From: Lactarius indigo
Taxonomy: Eukaryota; Basidiomycota; Agaricomycetes; Russulales; Russulaceae
Length of the DNA stretch: 64,000 bases
Direction: 5' to 3'
NCBI GenBank assembly: GCA_025766275.1
Contig: JAFKAC010000006.1
Location: 2,046,001-2,110,000 of the forward strand
Position 1 is the stretch's first letter, and the number at the start of each line of letters is the position of its first letter. The translations under genes were made by a program, and so were the position numbers. Shown here one piece after another: positions 12,701-24,600 of this stretch. The notes below the pieces were generated by a model. It did no database searches. It was not told where the DNA came from and saw only the letters and a program-made list of their open reading frames with translations.

Positions 12701-14695
12701 CACTTGTACTAGTATTCCATTCTCATGTCGGTGATGGCACATCAGTGTGCAGCGTGGAGTGCTATGACCCAAGGTGGGACATGCGGGCGCACCATAGGCG
12801 CAATCATGCCGCCCACGCTGGCGCCCAGTATATTACTTGATCTGCTAATCGGCACTCGCGGCAGGGACGCGTAGGAGCCCGTTCGTGGCCCTCGCACAGA
12901 GTGCCTCGATCGCCTGCACGAACCCCGCGACGCCGCGGACGAGATTGGCAGGGCCGTGACCATCGACGCGACAGGTGCAGACTCGATGCGGCCACTGCGC
13001 ATGCGCGGTCTAATCCCATGCGCCAAACAAAAGTGGTGCCGGCCGACTTTGATGGAATGTAAGGGTTCTATATTGTGACCAATGTGTGCGAGTAACCGAC
13101 GAAGCGGCAAGCGGATCATCCTGGGAAGAAAGGTTCCAGCGCGCAAGGCCCCGCCGCGTGACTGGGGCAGTTGACTGCTCCGCGGTCGCGCATTTCTTCG
13201 GGCCCCGCCTGGGCGAGAAGCGTGGAAGCTCTCAGACTCGGACCCCGCGGTTCTGGGGTCCCCATTGAATTACCAGTAAACGTTTGCAATAATCCAATGC
13301 GTGCAGGAATGCGTTTCTTTCCGCCATATATCTCCATGGCTATGTAACAGTTCAGTCAAATCTCGCTAGCGCTGTCATATGAGCGGAGGACCACTGGTGC
13401 AACTGCTCCCAGCCCGCGTGCCCGGGGGTGCCTATTTACAGTATCAGAAATGAGGCAGCGCCTCTGCCACCGTGGTTCTCCCTAGTAGTATACTACGCTA
13501 CGAACTCACGTATTTTAGCTTTGCTTTCCGCCTTGCGGTCTGAGCTGCCTCCGAATTTGAGATCTTTAAGAATGTGAACGCTCCACTCGTGTACCACGCC
13601 GCTTTCACACGCCGCAGCTCTAAATAAATTATGGCCCTGCCCGTGGCGAAGCATTCAGTATGTGCTTCTACATATTATATGATGCCGTGCCTCCATGTCC
13701 GACCAGCGGACGCTTGCACGGACGCTGCGCATTCGTGGGGTAGCTTTCGACTCTCTATGACCCTTCATTGTTCAAGGACTCCTCCGCTTCTCAAAAATCG
13801 TTTCGTCGAGCCTGGATACCGCCGTCCACGTACGATATGAAGGGGAATCTACTTGTATGGTGTCCTCGCTTATCTGTGTGAACTGAATCAAATTCCCCAC
13901 TATTGCTGTACAATAGAGAATTTCTTGACTATCTTCGAGTTTAGTCCATGTTTCTCAGGCTCAGTGCCAAAAGAATATTACTCCGAGTCCATCGTTCCCT
14001 TCTACCGCCACAGCTCCCAGTGCCCTGCTTAACCTCCGCGACCCGCACGAGGGAGCGCCGCTCCTCACGCGTCACGGATTGCGATCACAATGACCCAGGC
14101 TAATGGTACGGCACCAGTATGGAGTTCAGGCCAAGTGCAACTACAACATTGCGACGGGATTCTTGAGAATGGTGATTGACGATTCCTTCACCATGCTCAT
14201 CGATTTCCGTTTTTCCCAACATCTCACCGCCTGAATCGATACCTCAAAGCCTCTAGGCCACGGGGGGTCTATGATTGCATCTACCCTACTGCCCTGCTTC
14301 TACCAACATTTTTATCTTTGGTCCATTTCTGCGGTATAAAAACTGTCGTTTTTTTTGCTTGATGCTCAGGACGACAAGAAATGCATCAGGTGGGCTTTAG
14401 GTTCATTCTCAACTTGCGACATGTTTATGTTCTTGCCAGTGCCTTCACACACTATGCAAGTCGTTCGCACTATGACTGAAGATGACAGGGAACATGACGA
14501 GTATTTGGAAAAATTCTTAGGTTACCTGTAGGGGGCGTTGGATATGCCATGTGGTACTACCGAACGTGGTCAAACTTCACTTCCGCTCGACTTAGACCTC
14601 AGCCCACTGTGACGTTACAGGTCTTAGTCAAGGTTGTACCGGTCTCAAAAGCTCGCGGATTGTGCCCCTACCTACCCTCATTCTGATGCCCTTGA
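9800..14695. other. region without supported genes (contains a diverged repeat)
   Basis: No open frame here has a convincing family motif. A segment at about 12.30-13.48 kb is repeated, diverged, near 17 kb and 18.75-19.25 kb. The rest gives no signal I can name. The region may be decayed genic DNA. Confidence 0.35.
12300..13480. repeat. diverged low-copy repeat, copy A
   Basis: Blocks of this segment recur in order elsewhere. The part with ACGCTGAATTA and the CACGTCAACAAGAGAATTCG stretch matches 16.98-17.42 kb. The later part (GCGCCAAACAAAAGTGGTGC, then a TGCTCCGCGG block and a GGTGCAACTGCTCCCAGC block) matches 18.75-19.25 kb. The identity of the ancestral sequence is not recognised. Confidence 0.45.
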
Positions 14696-14831
14696 GTGCT
14701 GTTTCCCGCACTGGAATCGCAAGTGCACTGTAAAACCTCCCGGCGTTCCATCTTTAGGGTCATTTCAGTGCCTTTCAGACACAGTTTGGCTTCCCATTTG
14801 ATGGCAGTGCTTCCTTGTAACCACTGGCATC

Positions 14832-16790
14832 ATGCGCTACCACCGGTTCTCTATACTCTTCGTCTTCGCCGCCGTTCCACGGGCATTCGGCAGGTTTATG
14901 ACACTCCTGGCACCACGTTGGGACGACCCGAGAGTGGGTCATACTTGGCGGGCCGTCCCGGAGAACTGGGAGAGCCTGAGCTTTTCGCCCGCATGCACCA
15001 CGATCAACCTACGTTTAGCGCCCCAGTCCCACAGCAAGACTACCCTGACCGTGGTTCTCTACGTGGTCAGCTCTCCTGAGCATCCAAAGCACGTCCCGTG
15101 CACTACTAATTCACGCACGCACGCACTCACCCGTCCTCAGCCTGCTACTACGTTACAGTTATGGCACACCTTTCAAAGGAACAGGTCAGTGAGCTCAGGA
15201 TGCTGCACCCAGATACCGTTACTATCTCCGTGATTAAATACCATGGCATGTCCTCCTCGTCCGTCTCAGTATGGGGGCAACTGGCTGACATTCACGGGTT
15301 TGTCCGTGTCCAAAGCTAACAATCTCCTTGGGGCATCGTATCAGTTCTACCAGCACGCCAAGACGAACGAAACCATTCTCCACACATCGACTATTCACTC
15401 CCAGAAGCTCACGTGTAGACTGTGGCGCCAACGACGTACGTCGGCTCCCCGCGTATGGTACCATGGAGGATAAAGGAAGCGCTCCGGCAGCATCTGCGAG
15501 CTCGTGGAGGGCCGGTGTCGGGCCGTGAAATGGCGGGCCGGACTTCCGTTGTGCGAGCGCCTGTCTTGGCTGTACAACTTGGCTCTACAATTCATTCGTC
15601 TATCATACAGTACTAGTCCGCAGCTACGGATTCCGGCGGACCTGGTAGCGTTTATGGACCATTTACACTGCTATAGGTCCGGGGCGACCTTCACTGTCGT
15701 ACAGGTCAAAGACGGTACTAGGCTACTAGCTACGACCCGGACAACCCGCGGGGCGAACGTGGACGTTCTTACACTGAAGCAATGGCGTACCTGACCCTAA
15801 TCATCTATTTCAGCATTTTCCAGGGCTCTTGTATCAGGATTACCCGTATCTTTCCTGGCCTCACCACATACTCGACCGGACCAACATCCTGCGGACAACT
15901 AACACATCATACATCAACTACGAGAATAACAACATTTTGGATCGTGTGAGGACATGGTTCAACCCATTTGCGCGGTTCAGATTACGTGGTTCCGGCATCC
16001 TCTTCGCGACCGGCGACCGGATCCCGTGTTGGCGACGGAGACTGCAAGACTGACGGGCAACTTCTCTACCTCCTCCGCATTGCGTACGTGTGACGTTTTT
16101 TCTCTGCTTGCAAACAGTGCGACGTACGCAGGTAGGACCGTTCGCCACGCTTCCACGCCTTCGCAATTTTCTTTGTCAATAGCGTTGGCGGAACGGGGGG
16201 CTACCCAAAGATCTCAGCGAGCCCTCCCAGTGGGGATTTTTCGGACTTCTTCAGCGCCTAGACTACCAGGACGAGCGTTTGTTATGACCCACCTTCCAGA
16301 ACGTCGGCAGCGAAAATCATGGCCTCTACAAGTGCACACGCCGCCGCGACTCGACCTGACCTTTTCTTACTTGTTAACTTATGCAGCGTCTCGATCCGCG
16401 ACTTCACCAACATTGCCGTGCAGGCAATCAATATCGAAACGGCGGCCTCCCGCGACAAATACGATGTCCTGCGAAGCACAAGTTGACCGATGCCCGTCCG
16501 CCTCTCATCCTTGTGTCTTCCATCCCGCAGCACCTGACTGACCGCTAACGTACAGATCGTAGCAGGGATTATCTCGTTGCTCATTGACCGCCGGATTTCG
16601 GAAGGCGTGCGCCCTTTCGGCTTCTCAGCCTTTGGCTCTAGGTATCGCCCTCGTGGGCCTGAACGACATCTTGGTTGGCTCGAACCGTGCTGCAAAACTG
16701 TCGGGTTCTCCACCATCAATGAGTGGGATCCCGTGTGTTCCTCCTGGCTTGTCTCTTCAGTTTTCGGTGTTCGCCCTGGCTGATGCTGGT
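14832..16790 (+). pseudogene. S53 (sedolisin) peptidase relic, plus-strand copy
   Basis: The frame starts with a signal-peptide-like MRYHRFSILFVFAAVPRAFG. A pro-domain follows with ENWESLSF, VVSSPEHPK, HLSKEQVSELRMLHPDTV and ANNLLGASYQFYQHAKTNET (to about 15.4 kb). Catalytic-domain pieces in other frames follow: APTTYVGSPR, YDPDNPRGE, YTEAMAY, PYLSWPHHILDRTNI and ILFATGD, then VAGIISLLIDRRIS and GLNDILVGSNR with NEWDPV near 16.55-16.75 kb. S53 enzymes are secreted acid proteases using a Ser-Glu-Asp triad. The GTSxSxP serine motif is not seen intact before VAGIISLL. Several frameshifts and substitutions mark it as non-functional. It is in opposite orientation to the relic at 0.84-2.07 kb and shares pro-domain DNA with it. 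Confidence 0.75.
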
Positions 16791-16979
16791 CTCTGTAGGT
16801 GACAGGTTTCAACACGCCGTTGTGCACTAAAGCCAGACATGTCTGCATTCGTGTGACCATGAAACCCAGGGTAAACCTGAAATCTCGTTTATGCAAGCAT
16901 GCACGACGACACAAACTCTAGGAAGGTAGATGCGGCCAAACTACAATTATACTACACTCTATCCGGGCCCTGAAGCGCC

Positions 16980-17420
16980 ATGTGCCATGACAAAGGCTCG
17001 CACTTATTCAATAGTACTACGCTGAATTAGCGTTTTAATCTCTGGGTATGGGTTGGACCGAAAATACCTAGTCGGGCTACCATGTCAACAGGGAACCCCG
17101 AGAGCCTAGACGAGGCGTAAATGCACCAATGCTGGGGGCAGCGCCATCTCTTCGACCGTGACATTAGCGATAGTGAGCCACCTTCTCGAGTCTCTAGTAT
17201 CCGCTCACGGGAAATCACAATCGCGCAATGATTCGCAGAGCGCACGGATTCACTGGACACGCCAACCACGCCCGAGCTCAGCACATACTTGATCTGCCAA
17301 CCGAGACGCGTACGGCCCCGCTCGTGGCCCTTGCAGTCTCTGAGTGCGTCGATCGCCTTCACGACGCTGAGGCGCAAGGGATGAACCCCAGGTGCCGAGT
17401 TAAAAGTCAATCGATGGCTG
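16980..17420. repeat. diverged low-copy repeat, copy B (first half)
   Basis: Matches the first half of the 12.30-13.48 kb repeat, including TACGCTGAATTA, the ATGTCAACAGGGAACCCCGA stretch and the CTTGATCTGCC...GTCGATCGCCT block. Similarity fades after about 17.42 kb, where the sequence becomes AT-richer. Confidence 0.4.
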
Positions 17421-18739
17421 TTCTTTGTAATTGCGGGCGGATATGGGACAAAGTGACGATGTATGCTTCAAATTGTAACCCTCAATTTTATATCTCCAAC
17501 TCCCTTTAGTACCAACTCCGCTCTGGAGGTTCTACGTCATTTCTTCTTCTGTGGTTTCGGCGATTGGCCTGGTATGCGTGGTTCCTATGACTTGAGTATA
17601 ACGTGGTAATAACGCGTAAGAGACGTTACGTGCCATCAGCGGGCGATCCCAAGCCATTGTGTCAGGTCGGCCCGGGGCAACCCGCCGTTGTTCACTAGGG
17701 TCAAACTTGTGTGCGTTTTTTTGCCAACGACACTCACCGTAAATCACGTGTACGGCCAAACAACTGTAGAACTGGATGTAACTTGGAGAGCGCCAACTTG
17801 CCTTGCGTGGGTAGCATCATGCACCATGGCAAAGCATCGCGCCTGCTCCGAGTCGCGCGTGCCAGCCTGTGCACCACTGGCAGAGTCTTGTGAGATCTTA
17901 GATCTCAGACCCAGGGCTATTTGCGACAGGGCTAGTATTCCAATTGGTTTGCCTTCGAACTTTTTTCAGACCTTCCCTATGTAGGAGCGCGAGAATGCGC
18001 GACTCAGCCGTTTGGGAGAAAAGGCTGAGGTTGTACTATGTGAGCTGCGAAGTATTTGTGTAAGGGAAAATTGTTTTATAGAGTAAGTTTTGAGTCCGCG
18101 GTCAATCAACTGAGCTCGACCTAACGCATTCATGTGTTGCCGGTCCAGCCGGCCCGAGACTGTCCGACGCTGGTGCGTCGTGTGTGGCTGAACATTCCAA
18201 CACCCTATTCTCGAACGGTCGGTCTTCTCTCTACAAATGCATGGTGCTCCACTGGGCAAATACGCTTTTAGCTGGATCCGGTGGAAAGCATCTTGGCTGA
18301 CGATAACCATTTCGGTCTCATGACACCAGGGTTCGATGAGGAGGGTGACGAAGATGAAAATCTCAATGGGACGCTCTTGTCGAGTTCCAGGATTGTCGAA
18401 GGGCTGGGCACCACCGGCGTGTTCTTGCGGTCCTCGGTCTAAGAGAATGAACATCCAAATGAACATCCATGCTGAATATGTACGAGAGGCCAAAGCGGGC
18501 AGAGAAATGACTCACCCACCGCGTGAATCGCAGAAACGCAAAGCACTGCTTGGTTCCCTTCTGGATGATCTATCTGAGGACCCCAACTCCCTCTGATCAA
18601 ATGACGGAGCGCCGCTCTATTCTAAACCTCGGGCCATCAAATAGGTAGTACAAAGTGCATCATTCTTGGCCTTTCATCGCTATTTGGCTGGGTCGCCTCG
18701 CCTCGCGATGGCATATGTCAGTCAGGCACATTGAGGTTC
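17421..18739. other. region without supported genes
   Basis: It separates the two halves of the diverged repeat, so it could be an insertion into that repeat, but I see no terminal repeats or coding signature to support an element. Confidence 0.3.
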
Positions 18740-19250
18740 GCATTGGATACGGCCACCCATTATCCAATCTTGGCGCCGGGGGCGAGACTGGCGAGGCCGA
18801 GCTCGTAGTCGAGGGCCATCCATGACTGGTGCGCGCCCGATGCAGTGACTGTGCGCGCACAGTCTGGTCCGTGCGCCAAAAGCGGTGCGGGGATCGACTT
18901 TGGTGGGACAGTGCGGAATGTACGGGATGCTAAATAGCGACTACTGAGCAGAAAGAGAATCACCCCAGAAAGAGACCCGCGTGGCCATTTTCTGGTGACC
19001 TGTTGTCTGCTCCGCGGCTGCTCCTGGCTTTGAAGCCCTCCTGCTCCTAACGTGCATCATAATGTGTCTTCGTAGCAGCCAAATCCTGCTGTCATAAGTG
19101 GTCGATCACCGGCGCAACTGTCCCCAACAGTTCCCCGGTCCCCGGGCCTAGAGTTGCCTTCGGTGAGCTATGAGAAATGTAGGGTATCTCGAATCCAAGA
19201 ACTATGCATCACCTTCTTGTTATACTACATATTATGCGCCGCGGCTCGAA
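18740..19250. repeat. diverged low-copy repeat, copy B (second half)
   Basis: Matches the second half of the 12.30-13.48 kb repeat (GCGCCAAAAGCGGTGC, the CTTTGGTGGGACAGTGCGG stretch, CTGCTCCGCGG, and GGCGCAACTGTCCCCAAC followed by a CCCCGG run). It may belong to the same copy as 16.98-17.42 kb. Confidence 0.4.
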
Positions 19251-19440
19251 ACAACAAGGACTTACTGTAACTGCCAAATATGAGAGAAGGGGGGATGCTT
19301 CGATGTGCACTCATGTGCATGTATGTGGGAAAGGTCGTCTCATCTGGCTGAAAGTAGTAAAGTAGATCTGAAACAGCGGATCAAAAAAAGGAAAAAGATC
19401 TGAAGCAGTGACTAGAATTGGGTCCTGATGCCCAGTGAAA

Positions 19441-19560
19441 AATGCGTCGAATAAAATAAAATAAAATATTTTAATTACAAATCTCATGGAAACATGTCCA
19501 ACCTTGGGGAAATTTAATCGAATGATCTAACATATTCGAAAGCATCTAATGAAATAGTTG
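19441..19560. repeat. AT-rich left subterminal block with ATTCGA motifs
   Basis: Contains TCGAAT at 19447 and 19518 and ATTCGA at 19534, plus a short AAAAT run near 19450-19470. It mirrors the motif-rich right block near 32.3-32.5 kb. Inferred binding region for transposon proteins. Confidence 0.4.
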
Positions 19561-19781
19561 CTCGTTCTATTCCCCAAAGAATCCCATAGAATTGTGTCAA
19601 CAAAACGATCTAAAGCAAAACACTCGGTACACTGAAGTAGGGTAAACGCATACACCTGACAGAAGCAAAGGACGCAGACTCTCACGGTGCGCCTCCCAGC
19701 AATTGCTGTAAGTTCAACTTGATGGTGTTCCGATTAATATCTGACTGTCGTCCCGTATCGTAGGTAGCTATCAAATACTAT

Positions 19782-20803
19782 ATGTCGGGTTCTTCAAGAA
19801 AATATTACTGTGATTGCGAGGCAAGGTGCAAGGGCCAACGCAAGGAAGTGTCGCGCACGACGTTTTACGGTCATAAGAAACATCGCAACACGTTATCACA
19901 ATTCACCCCAAATTTCCAAGAGTTTCTGCGTAATCTAGGCCCCTCGACTCCAGAACAGTCGCTTGCACCGGATAATGCCCGCAAGCGTGCTAATCGAAGC
20001 GCAGCTGGTCCTTCTGGAAAATGTCCCCGGCGTCAAATAGATGTGACGCCAGAACCCGATGGCGATCACTGCGACCGTGACACGGATCAATCTCACGGAT
20101 ATGGCGCGTCTGAGGACTTACTAGACCCGGAGGGGACACAAACTCCAGATCATCTGGGGCCTGAACCACAAGATGCGCCCGGGGAGACTGGTCCTCGTAC
20201 TACCCCGGAGCCAGGATCACTGGGTGTGCATGTCGGTCCTCCTCACGACGATCATTCTGGGGCAGCTGGAGCTGTGGACTTGGACAGCGATCTCTGGGAC
20301 CCGACTTCGATTCGACTGGAGGACCATAAGCTCACTGCGGACTTCATTAGGCTACTTCAAGCTGCATCTCTGGACGATCCTGTCAATGGGTTGTCTATTG
20401 ATGAACTAGAATGCCTCCGTAGCCCGCCGCGCGATAGGCCTGCTGACTTGGTCAACGACGATAGCCGATTTGCAATAGATCTGTACCTTGGCAATCCTTC
20501 TGCTGCGACGTATGAGATCAATCGTACCGCCATTCTTCGTCGCTTCCCAGATACATCATTGCCATCATATTATAGGACCAAGCGACTTGTGTCTGAACTG
20601 ACAGGGATAGAACCAATTGTGCACGACATGTGCATTAATTCGTGCCTCGCGTACACTGGCCCGTTCTCAGGGCTCGAATCTTGTCCTATGTGCTCGGAGG
20701 CTAGATATGACCAGTATCGCTTAGAAGCCAGCTCTGGCAGAGACAAAATTCCTCGGCAGAGATTTCATACCATTCCGATTGGGCCACAGTTACAGGCGCT
20801 GTA
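19782..20803 (+). pseudogene. Tnp2-family transposase, 5' part (disrupted by copia insertion)
   Basis: N-terminal ~340 residues of a Tnp2-type (CACTA) transposase. The start MSGSSRKYYCDCEARCKG is followed by a CxC...C metal-binding-like cluster, then an acidic low-complexity linker. A Cys-rich motif CINSC...CPMC lies at residues 284-304, and the conserved run RQRFHTIPIGPQLQALY ends exactly at the insertion. The copia LTR begins after base 20803 and the frame then runs five codons into the LTR to a stop. Removing the retroelement and one 5-bp target copy joins this frame to the 3' part at 27660 without a shift. The disruption is therefore due only to the insertion. The protein would act in the nucleus on transposon ends. 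Confidence 0.9.
20799..20803. repeat. 5-bp target-site duplication, left copy
   Basis: CTGTA directly before the LTR. The same five bases follow the other LTR at 27655-27659. Five bp is the usual Ty1/copia duplication length. Confidence 0.95.
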
Positions 20804-21345
20804 TGTTGAAGCGCAGAACTAACAAGCAAGAGATAAGCTTGGGCAGCTAGAGACAGACAAGTTACTTCAGAGGTAGAAGGAACTCTAATACCATTACTAC
20901 ACACCTAGAGACAGACAAGTTCTATAGAACGTCTTATAAGTAAAGGTGAAAGAGTATGGTAGAAAGAAGGAACTTACACTTCAGAGGTAGAAGGAACTCT
21001 GAAGTGTAGAGGCGAAAACAGCAGTCCTTATATACAGGACGCTTAGCTAATGATGGTCTGTGCGCACTGGTGACCCAAACACAATACAGGTGGTCTGTGC
21101 GCCAGAGGGAGAAATGCCATTGGACGGCAGAGAACAATAGCTGCCTAAAGCAGACAATACCGGTATCTTAACAATAGAAAGAACAATAAGAACCATATAT
21201 GGATCTAACAATAAAGATAAACAAAAGCGGTCCGTGTGAGTCCGGAATGTCCATAAGTCCATAAGGGACAGATACCGTATATAGTATGTGGGCTGACTCA
21301 ATCAGATCCCACGAGACATGTGACTTTAACAGTCGCGTCTCAACA
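20804..21345 (-). repeat. LTR downstream of gag-pol (element 3' LTR)
   Basis: Minus-strand ends are TGTTGAGACG and GCTTCAACA, giving TGTTGA...TCAACA inverted termini. It carries internal repeats of CTTCAGAGGTAGAAGGAACT and of the hexanucleotide-rich ACAGACAAGTT motif. Identical by eye to 27113-27654 (offset 6,309). Confidence 0.97.
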
Positions 21346-21357
21346 TCCCTCCATGAT
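21346..21357 (-). other. polypurine tract of the copia element
   Basis: On the minus strand a short purine run (GGAGGGA) directly abuts the 3' LTR, the expected plus-strand priming site for reverse transcription. Confidence 0.7.
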
Positions 21358-21695
21358 AGAGACAGTCCACAAGAGTGGTGCAAGCATTGAGTGAAAGTGC
21401 CTTGGCAGGACACTTTATTGCTTTACTGTACTATGAGAAATGTTTCGATTCTCTGGTTAGAAAGAATCTATGTACGCAGAAGTCCTGATAAAGGACAACT
21501 TTTTGGAGGTCTTCATGCACTGCTCTATGAGGATAATGTAGTTCTAAAGAACTACTTTTTGAAGAGCCGTGAGCTGGGAGATAAGATGGAACAAGGTCCA
21601 ACTTCTTCAGTTCTCTAAGAAGGGTTTTTCTTAGCTATTAAACTAGGAGTTCTGTTGCTAGTATACACAACAGTTCGACGTCCTAGAACCCATCT

Positions 21696-24600
21696 TTACA
21701 CCATTCCTAGATCAGTGACCATCTTTTCAAAGGGTTCTCTGGGCAGTGACTTAGTGAGTCCATCTGCAACCATTTCCCCTGTGGGTGTACGTATCAGGTG
21801 TATGACCTTGTTTTCTACGTACTCCCTGACTACATGGTGTTTGATTAGGATGTGTTTGGAACGTCTCCCAGTGACAGGGTTGAGAGCTAAGTCCACAGCA
21901 CCCTTATTGTCACAGTGCAGAGGAATGGGGGAGGATACCTCATACCCCAGTTCTCCAAGGAAAGTGGCATACCACTGAGCCTGATTAGAGGCGTCTGAGA
22001 GGCTCATGTACTCTGCCTCAGTGGTAGACTGCGCAATTGTCTTTTGCTTTCTGGTACACCATGAAATGGCTCCATTTGCAAGCAGGTAGACAAAACCTGA
22101 GGTGGAGTGCTTTTCTTCCTGATCTCCCCAGGAAGCGTCGCAGTAGCCATGAAGGCCTTCACCACCATTGCCATTCCCTCCAGCATAGCGTAACGAGTAG
22201 TCCTTGGTGCTATTTAGATAAGCTAGGACATACTTGGCTAGGCGTAAATGCTGAGGTGAGGGGTTGGAAGCAAATTGGCTAAGGTGCGCAACAGCGAAGG
22301 AAATATCAGGTCTGCTTCCAATCTGCGCATATAGCAGTGACCCAATAATCTGTTGATACTTCTTAATCTCAGAAGTAGAGGCCTGATCTGTGTACTTGAT
22401 CAAGTGTGCCTCGGCGCCAGAGGGAAGAGGGGTATATACTGGATTGGAATCAGACATTCCAAAGCGTTCCACTACATCGCGGATGTAGTCTGACTGGTTG
22501 ATCTCCATAGTGCGATTAGCACGATCTCTGGTGATGTTAACACCAAGGTAGGACTGGATTTCTCCCAGATCGGTCATCTCGTATCGACTAGATAGAGAAG
22601 CCTTCAGATCTTTAATCTTTGATAAGGAACTTCCGAGTATAGTGATGTCATCTACATATAAGATCACGAAAAGTGTATCACCCCCCTCTTGAAGATGATA
22701 CACGTATACTCCTGCATCAGAGTACGTCCGCGTAAAGCCTAGGTCAACTAGGACCCCATGGAATTGCACATTCCATGCGCGGGAAGCTTGTTTCAGGCCA
22801 TAGAGGGCCTTCTGTAGCCGGCACACAAGGTGCTCGGAGCCAGCTGTGACGAAACCGACTGGTTGCTCCATGTAAATTTCTTCCTCCAGTTCCCCATGAA
22901 GGAATGCCGACTTGACATCCATCTGGTGAATATGCCAGTCTTCAAGCGTAGCCAACGCAAGAAGGAGTCGCAAGGACTCAAAGCGGGCAACTGGGGAGAA
23001 AGTTTCGTCAAAGTCCACCCCCTCTAGTTGGGTGAACCCTTTTGCCACTAGCCTAGCACGAAAGCGACCATCCGCTTTCTTTTTAAACACCCATTTACAT
23101 TTGACCACCTTCCTTCCTTCAGGAAGGGGTTCAAGTCTCCAGACATCAAGCTTGTCGAGAGCGTCCAGTTCATACTGGCACGCTTCAAGCCAATCGACAG
23201 CTTGGTCAGACTCCATGGCCTGCTTAAATGTCTGCGGGTCCTTGTAGCCAGAAACCTCGGCAGCGTTTAGCAAGTCCATCATACCCAGTCTGCTACTTCC
23301 AGGCACAAATTCATCGTTCTCCTCTGTGTAGTAGCGAGGATTTGTGAATCGTACCCTGGTTCCACGCCTTGGGCGAGGGGGTGAAGTAACTAGCCCATTC
23401 CTCGGAGATCTAGGTGTTTCCCTAGGAGGAGAGATGTCCCTATTGAAGTTAGGGGCAGGGATTGGGGCAGTTACCACAGGCGGTCTCCCTTGCGAGCGAG
23501 TGCGAGGGCGCCTTGGGGTGGTAGGAGCAGGTGCTTGGGATGGAGGAGTGTGATATATTGTCTGGTCTGCGGGGTTTGGAGAAGTGTTGGGGGGTGTGCT
23601 AGGCTGTTGTATTGGTACTGCGGGCACCTGGACAGGTGGTAAGACAAAGACTGGTGTCTGAGGTGCCGCAGGGGCAACAGCTGGCGTAGGCTGACTAGGT
23701 ACTACAAAGAATATCTCACCGGCAACAGCAGCCCCTTTAGCAGGTTCGCCGGACACGGGAGAAGGAATAGGTTGATTAGAGTGACTAGTCAGGTCACTCA
23801 GGGATGGGAAGGTAGCTTCGTCAAATGTAACATCTCGTGAAGAGACGAAGCACCGGCTATGTCTATCCCAGAGTTTATAACCCTTTGAATTGGGTTCATA
23901 GCCCACAAACACGGCTTCCTTTGATTTAGGATCTAATTTGCGCCGGTTGTGTTCTGGTACATGATAGTAGGCTTTGCAGCCAAATACTCTAAAGTAAGAG
24001 ACATCTGGGACTGTACCATCCCAGAGCTCCAGCGGAGTTTTCCACTCATTAGAACGGGTGGGAGTGCGATTATAAATGTGCACTGCAGTTTGCACCGCTT
24101 GTTCCCAAAAGCCGAGGCTAAGGCCTGCATGATGAAGCATGCTGGTGCCTTTTTCCATGATTGTGCGGTTAAACCGCTCGGCTCTCCCGTTCTGTTGTGG
24201 AGAATAAGGCATCGTAAGCATATGCTCAATCCCTTCTTCCAGAAGAATGTCTTTGAGGACATTGTTGACATACTCGCCACCACGATCTGAGTGCAGGGTT
24301 TTAATGGGCTTATTTTGTTGTTTTTCAGCCCATGCCTTGTAGTGTAAGAAGGCACCCGTAAACTCGTCTTTGGACTTCATAGGGATGACAACTGCAGCTT
24401 TTGAGAAGTCATCTATGAAGGTGGCAAAGTATTTGTTGCCCTGGATAGAGTTACTCTGTAGTGGGCCAACAAGGTCACTGTGCACAAGTTCAAGGGATTC
24501 TTGTGCACGCTTCTGGGAAGGAGGAAAAGGTTTGCGGGTGGACTTGCCAAGTTCACACCCATGACAGGGACCTTCTTCCTCAGGGGATTCATCTATGTTA

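Noticed and set aside
19410..19430. GACTA...CCTGATG as the transposon's left terminal repeat
   Set aside because: Shares only the CCTGATG core and a CACTA-like start with the right end, with different spacing and no matching target duplication. Kept only as a weak candidate.
20934..21301. small open frames repeated identically at 27.24-27.61 kb
   Set aside because: They lie wholly within the two LTRs; the repetition reflects LTR identity, not a gene family.
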